8,791 nucleotides of DNA from an uncultured Selenomonadaceae bacterium. GTDB taxonomy: Bacteria; Bacillota; Negativicutes; Selenomonadales; Selenomonadaceae. The DNA lies in assembly GCA_958415865.1 (NCBI GenBank), contig CATYZV010000060.1, forward strand, positions 1 through 8,791. The letters run 5' to 3'. The notes under the pieces are model-generated. The model made no database searches. It saw nothing but the letters and a program-made list of their open reading frames with translations, and was not told where the DNA came from. Below, piece after piece: positions 5,954-8,791 of the stretch (its first letter is position 1; each line of letters opens with the position of its first letter). The position numbers and the translations under genes are program-made.

Positions 5954-6967
5954 TTATTTTATCATGAAGTCAACTGCCACTTCCATCAGTGCAATATCTA
6001 CGCTCCCTTTAGCTCTAGGGATGAAAGGACCCGCCACAGGTTTTAGTCTGTTTAGCAGCTCAGGCAGCTCAAAAGAAATATTGCCGTCGCCACTGTACGG
6101 AACATCTTCGCCGTTGTAGAGGGTAATCGTGAAATTTTCGATTCTGCAAAGACCGTAAAAGCCTAGATCAGTGCCCGTCTTCATGTACTTAATCCAGATG
6201 TACAGCGTATTGGAAATCGGATCGTATACTGCGTTGTTTGGATCTATATAGGCTGTAGATTTCCTGTCCTGAAAGATTTTTTTCCATTCTATATCTTCCA
6301 TATTCTTTATGGGCTTTCTGTGTAAGACAGCATCGAGTGCCTGCTCAGGCAAGATGATATCGGGGCTTGAAGCTGAGACAGAAGAGGTATTGCCGTCAGC
6401 ATCTTCTACTTCAAGATGCAAAGATACATCGAATTTATCATTGTCTTTCAGTTCTACAAAGCCGTTCTGCCAGCCTGCCCTAGCGTCGTACCAAGGCATT
6501 GCTATCAGCACTGTTTCTCTATAGGTCTGGTGCGGTTCAATTACAGTATCTCTTAGGAATTCAGGCTTGCCGGCATCCATATACCTCATTCCCGGCAAAA
6601 AAGGCATACCGTTGTATTGGCCGATATCAAAACGCGATCTCGACCATTTTATCGTCAGCCTTCTATCAGTGGTATTGGTCATATACACTACAACGCCTTC
6701 TACGCCGATGACGTTGGTTCTACTGAGCAGTTCAAAGTAATAAGCATGCGAATCTGTCGGCTTGGCGTAGAGTATATTTCGTACAATAGGCGTTTTAAAC
6801 GTGATTTGCAAGCCATTGTCAGCGGTGAAAGACAGCGGCGCAGCATCATCGAATTTTACCTCTTTGAATAAATTCTGCCTGCCGATGCCGTTTAATTCCA
6901 TGGCATCAGCATTTATCAGAGGCAAAAGCATCATGCAGATAATAAGTACGCATATTCGCTTTATCAT
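5954..6967 (-). CDS. Secreted protein of unknown function with signal peptide
   Basis: I do not recognise this family with certainty. The 337-residue product starts MIKR, followed by a hydrophobic core ICVLIICMMLLPLI (5-18) and an Ala-x-Ala cleavage site after ADA (20-22), so export by Sec is predicted. C11 lacks a small residue before it, so it is not a convincing lipobox. The mature protein seems to have two beta-rich parts. The first (about 45-190) contains VEGVVVYMTNTTDRRLTIKW (89-108), an immunoglobulin-like strand pattern. The second (about 225-337) contains W228, YIDPNNAVYD (240-249) and LYIWIKY (255-261). That second pattern loosely recalls domains of the surface-adhesin E type, but this is a weak resemblance. 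A longer reading from ATG 6985 would begin inside the T-run of the pckA terminator and lacks a ribosome site, whereas AAGGGA (6977-6982) lies 9 nt before ATG 6967. No promoter is obvious. Confidence 0.75.
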   Translation of the reverse strand: MIKRICVLIICMMLLPLINADAMELNGIGRQNLFKEVKFDDAAPLSFTADNGLQITFKTPIVRNILYAKPTDSHAYYFELLSRTNVIGVEGVVVYMTNTTDRRLTIKWSRSRFDIGQYNGMPFLPGMRYMDAGKPEFLRDTVIEPHQTYRETVLIAMPWYDARAGWQNGFVELKDNDKFDVSLHLEVEDADGNTSSVSASSPDIILPEQALDAVLHRKPIKNMEDIEWKKIFQDRKSTAYIDPNNAVYDPISNTLYIWIKYMKTGTDLGFYGLCRIENFTITLYNGEDVPYSGDGNISFELPELLNRLKPVAGPFIPRAKGSVDIALMEVAVDFMIK

Positions 6968-6976
6968 AGTGCCTGT

Positions 6977-6982
6977 TCCCTT
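6977..6982 (-). promoter_or_regulatory. Ribosome binding site deciding the start of the secreted-protein gene
   Basis: AAGGGA on the minus strand, 9 nt before ATG 6967. The earlier in-frame ATG (6985) overlaps this region and is preceded only by a T-run, so the shorter reading is preferred. It also gives a signal peptide that starts properly with MIKR. Confidence 0.7.
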
Positions 6983-6984
6983 CA

Positions 6985-7025
6985 TGAAAAAATGCCGCAG
7001 CCCTAAAATTTATGAGACTGCGGCA
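6985..7025 (-). terminator. Intrinsic terminator of pckA
   Basis: TGCCGCAG and CTGCGGCA form a perfect 8-bp GC-rich stem (arms 7018-7025 and 6993-7000) around a 17-nt loop. On the minus strand it is followed directly by six T residues (6987-6992). It lies about 30 bp after the pckA stop. Its T-run ends only about 18 bp before the start of the next minus-strand gene. Confidence 0.88.
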
Positions 7026-7055
7026 CTTTATTTTTATTCAAGCATTTTTAATAAA

Positions 7056-8633
7056 TCAATCTTCGAGTTTCGGACCTGCACTCAGAATGTCTTCGCTGAT
7101 TTCGCCTTTGAAGCGGTGTACGTTTTCAGCGAATGCTCTGACGAGTTTTTCTGCCTGGTTGTGGTATGCTTTTTTATCTACCCAGGTGTTTTCAGGGTTG
7201 AGCACTTCAGTGGGCACGCCGGGGCAGCTGTCGGGGATTGCCAGCTGGAAGTAGCCGTAATCCTTCCATTCTACGTCGTCGAGCTTGCCGTCGAGTGCTG
7301 CCGTGATCATCGCTCTGGTGTATTTGAGTTCCATGCGCTTGCCTACGCCGTAGGGACCGCCGGTCCAGCCGGTGTTTACGAGGTATACTTTGGCATCGTA
7401 TTGGTCGATTTTTTCACCGAGCAGATGTGCGTATTTGAGCGGAGCGAGCGGGAAGAACGGTTCGCCGAAGCCGATGGAGAAGGTTGCCTGCGGTTCGGTG
7501 ATGCCGCGTTCCGTGCCTGCTACTTTGCTGGTGTAGCCGGACAGGAAGTGGTACATAGCCTGTTCTTTGCTGAGCTTGGAGATAGGAGGCAGTACGCCGA
7601 AAGCATCGGCAGTCAGGAAGATGATGGCGTTCGGATGGCCGCCCATGCTGGGGATTATAGCGTTGGGAATGTTTTCAATCGGGTAAGCCGTGCGCGTATT
7701 CTGAGTGAATTTGGCATCGAAGAAGTCGGGTTCGCGCGTATAAGAATCGATCACGACGTTTTCCAATACCGTGCCGTAGGTGATGGCGTTGTAGATTTCC
7801 GGTTCGGATTCAGGCGTGATGCGGATGGTTTTTGCATAGCAGCCGCCTTCGATATTGAAGATGCCGTGTTCGCTCCAGCCGTGTTCATCGTCGCCGATCA
7901 GGCTGCGGTTCGGGTCAGCAGAAAGCGTGGTCTTGCCGGTGCCGCTGAGTCCGAAGAACAGTGCAGAATTGCCGTCTTTGCCGACGTTTGCCGAGCAGTG
8001 CATGGACAGCACGCCTTTTTGCGGCAGAATGTAGTTCATGACGGAGAAGATGGATTTCTTCATTTCGCCGGCGTATGCACCGCCGCCGATCAATACCATT
8101 TTCTTGCTGAAGTTTACGATGATGAACGTTTCGGAATTCGTGCCGTCTTCAACAGGGTCTGCCTTTACGGTAGGCATGCAGACGACGGTAAATTCAGCCG
8201 GCGTGGTCAATGCTTTTTCCGGCCTGATGAACAAGTCGAGCAAGAACAGCTGATGCCAAGCGTATTCATTGATGCACTTTACCTGCATTCTATAAGCAGG
8301 ATCCGCGCCTACATAAGAATCTCTTACGAACAGCTGATGGTCTTTAGCGTATGCTTTCATCTTTGCATAGAGGCGGTTGAAAGTATTTACGGAACAAGGC
8401 TGATTAGTGTTGGACCAATGGATTAAATCATGAACGTCAGGAGTATCTACGATAAATCTGTCTTTCGGAGAACGGCCCGTATGCTTGCCGGTCGTTACGC
8501 ACAGTGCGCCTTTATTCGACAGACGCGCTTCATGATTGCGAATAGCTTCTTCAATCAGTTCCGGTGCAGTCGCATTGTAAGTGATCCTTCTTGCGACAGA
8601 AAGTAAATCCTGATACGAATAATTATCTACCAT
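7056..8633 (-). CDS. pckA: Phosphoenolpyruvate carboxykinase (ATP)
   Basis: This enzyme catalyses reversible decarboxylation of oxaloacetate with ATP to PEP, CO2 and ADP. It serves gluconeogenesis or, in many fermentative anaerobes, CO2 fixation towards succinate or propionate. The 525-residue product carries the full active site of the ATP-dependent class: [10 protein letters not shown] (51-60, R54), YAGEMKKS (187-194, K192/K193), H212 in [10 protein letters not shown], the P-loop [11 protein letters not shown] (228-238), the metal-binding LIGDDEHGW (245-253, D248/D249) and NTRTAYPI (311-318, R313). A TTG at 8672 would extend it by 13 residues, but ATG 8633 has GTGAGG (8642-8647) 8 nt upstream and gives the family's usual N-terminus and length. 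It is followed by its own terminator, so it is monocistronic or only leakily linked to the next gene. Whether the cell uses it for PEP or oxaloacetate formation cannot be read here. Confidence 0.97.
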   Translation of the reverse strand: MVDNYSYQDLLSVARRITYNATAPELIEEAIRNHEARLSNKGALCVTTGKHTGRSPKDRFIVDTPDVHDLIHWSNTNQPCSVNTFNRLYAKMKAYAKDHQLFVRDSYVGADPAYRMQVKCINEYAWHQLFLLDLFIRPEKALTTPAEFTVVCMPTVKADPVEDGTNSETFIIVNFSKKMVLIGGGAYAGEMKKSIFSVMNYILPQKGVLSMHCSANVGKDGNSALFFGLSGTGKTTLSADPNRSLIGDDEHGWSEHGIFNIEGGCYAKTIRITPESEPEIYNAITYGTVLENVVIDSYTREPDFFDAKFTQNTRTAYPIENIPNAIIPSMGGHPNAIIFLTADAFGVLPPISKLSKEQAMYHFLSGYTSKVAGTERGITEPQATFSIGFGEPFFPLAPLKYAHLLGEKIDQYDAKVYLVNTGWTGGPYGVGKRMELKYTRAMITAALDGKLDDVEWKDYGYFQLAIPDSCPGVPTEVLNPENTWVDKKAYHNQAEKLVRAFAENVHRFKGEISEDILSAGPKLED

Positions 8634-8641
8634 TTTAAAAA

Positions 8642-8647
8642 CCTCAC
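8642..8647 (-). promoter_or_regulatory. Ribosome binding site deciding the pckA start
   Basis: GTGAGG on the minus strand, 8 nt before ATG 8633. The upstream in-frame TTG (8672) has only AT-rich sequence before it and no Shine-Dalgarno motif. Confidence 0.8.
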
Positions 8648-8672
8648 TTTGCTCATTGCCTATGTTCTGCAA

Positions 8673-8791
8673 TTTTATTTTACAAGTGCATAGACATTAT
8701 TTACTTTGTTTATACTAACCTATATTCGATAAAAGAAAATTGATTCCTGCTTGTTTTATGTAAAATTTTTGAAAACATAAATATAAATGAC
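8673..8791 (-). promoter_or_regulatory. AT-rich upstream region of pckA; promoter presumed
   Basis: No ORF is supported here. The sequence is strongly AT-rich compared with the genes. On the minus strand TATAAA (8709-8714) is the best -10 candidate, but no convincing -35 stands 16-18 bases upstream, so the promoter is not located with confidence. A TTTACA hexamer farther upstream (minus strand, about 8758-8763) has no good -10 at the right distance. Confidence 0.3.
8755..8781. repeat. Short inverted repeat upstream of pckA
   Basis: TTTATGT (8755-8761) and ACATAAA (8775-8781) are perfect 7-base inverted arms separated by 13 AT-rich bases. It could be an operator half-site pair for pckA or for a gene beyond the right edge, but in such AT-rich sequence chance is a real possibility. 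Confidence 0.35.

Noticed and set aside
6932..6937. Lipobox cysteine (C11) in the signal peptide of the secreted protein
   Set aside because: The residue before the cysteine is Ile rather than Gly, Ala or Ser, and the hydrophobic core continues past it to a normal ADA cleavage site.
6801..8426. 541-codon open frame on the plus strand opposite pckA and the secreted-protein gene
   Set aside because: It lies antisense to pckA, whose active-site motifs are all intact, and has no ribosome site. The translation is a low-complexity shadow of codon bias, with no recognisable domain.
1..8791. A new mobile, defence or CRISPR-like system
   Set aside because: No repeats array, integrase, transposase, recombination site or defence-gene cluster is visible; the genes are mostly conserved chromosomal functions in ordinary operons.

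Overview
The window is a stretch of ordinary bacterial chromosome. It probably comes from a Bacillota (Firmicutes) species, perhaps a Negativicutes relative such as the Selenomonas/Megamonas group. The grounds are the GatCAB amidotransferase operon, an ATP-type PEP carboxykinase, a four-cysteine Hsp33, purine-rich Shine-Dalgarno sites, mixed GC content and small exported proteins of unknown function. The genus is a guess. I see no tRNA, rRNA, IS element, phage gene or CRISPR array.

Layout. Positions 1-2380 on the minus strand hold gatC-gatA-gatB, the three subunits of Asp/Glu-tRNA amidotransferase; gatB runs off the left edge. A divergent intergenic region (2381-2542) carries a good extended -10 promoter for gatC and a weaker candidate for the plus-strand run. 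That run is a DHA2-like MFS exporter (2543-3964), a lone HEPN-domain protein (3985-4494) and the redox-switched chaperone Hsp33 (4523-5395), with gaps of 20 and 28 bp, so probably one operon. A small cupin gene (5481-5897) follows. It resembles the manganese cupins of the (R)-hydroxynitrile lyase family and has its own promoter: a 19-bp spacer overlapped by a dyad, as in MerR-family control. A long hairpin with T-rich flanks on both sides (5901-5952) ends this run and also the convergent minus-strand gene. That gene (5954-6967) encodes a secreted protein of unknown function. Right of it, pckA (7056-8633, minus) ends in its own terminator (6993-7025), which lies directly against the start of the secreted-protein gene. 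The last 158 bases are the AT-rich upstream region of pckA.

How the genes relate. gatCAB and pckA are housekeeping functions (indirect Asn/Gln-tRNA charging; oxaloacetate-PEP interconversion). The central plus-strand block looks stress-related: an efflux pump, a possible HEPN ribonuclease, a chaperone activated by oxidation, and a metal cupin under a promoter of electrophile- or redox-sensor type. That theme is inference from gene content only.

Several starts were re-set from ribosome binding sites: gatC at 2380 (not GTG 2389), pckA at 8633 (not TTG 8672) and the secreted protein at 6967 (not 6985). No clearly new multi-gene system is visible. The points most worth a second look are the cupin promoter, the orphan HEPN gene and the cramped pckA-terminator/secreted-protein junction.
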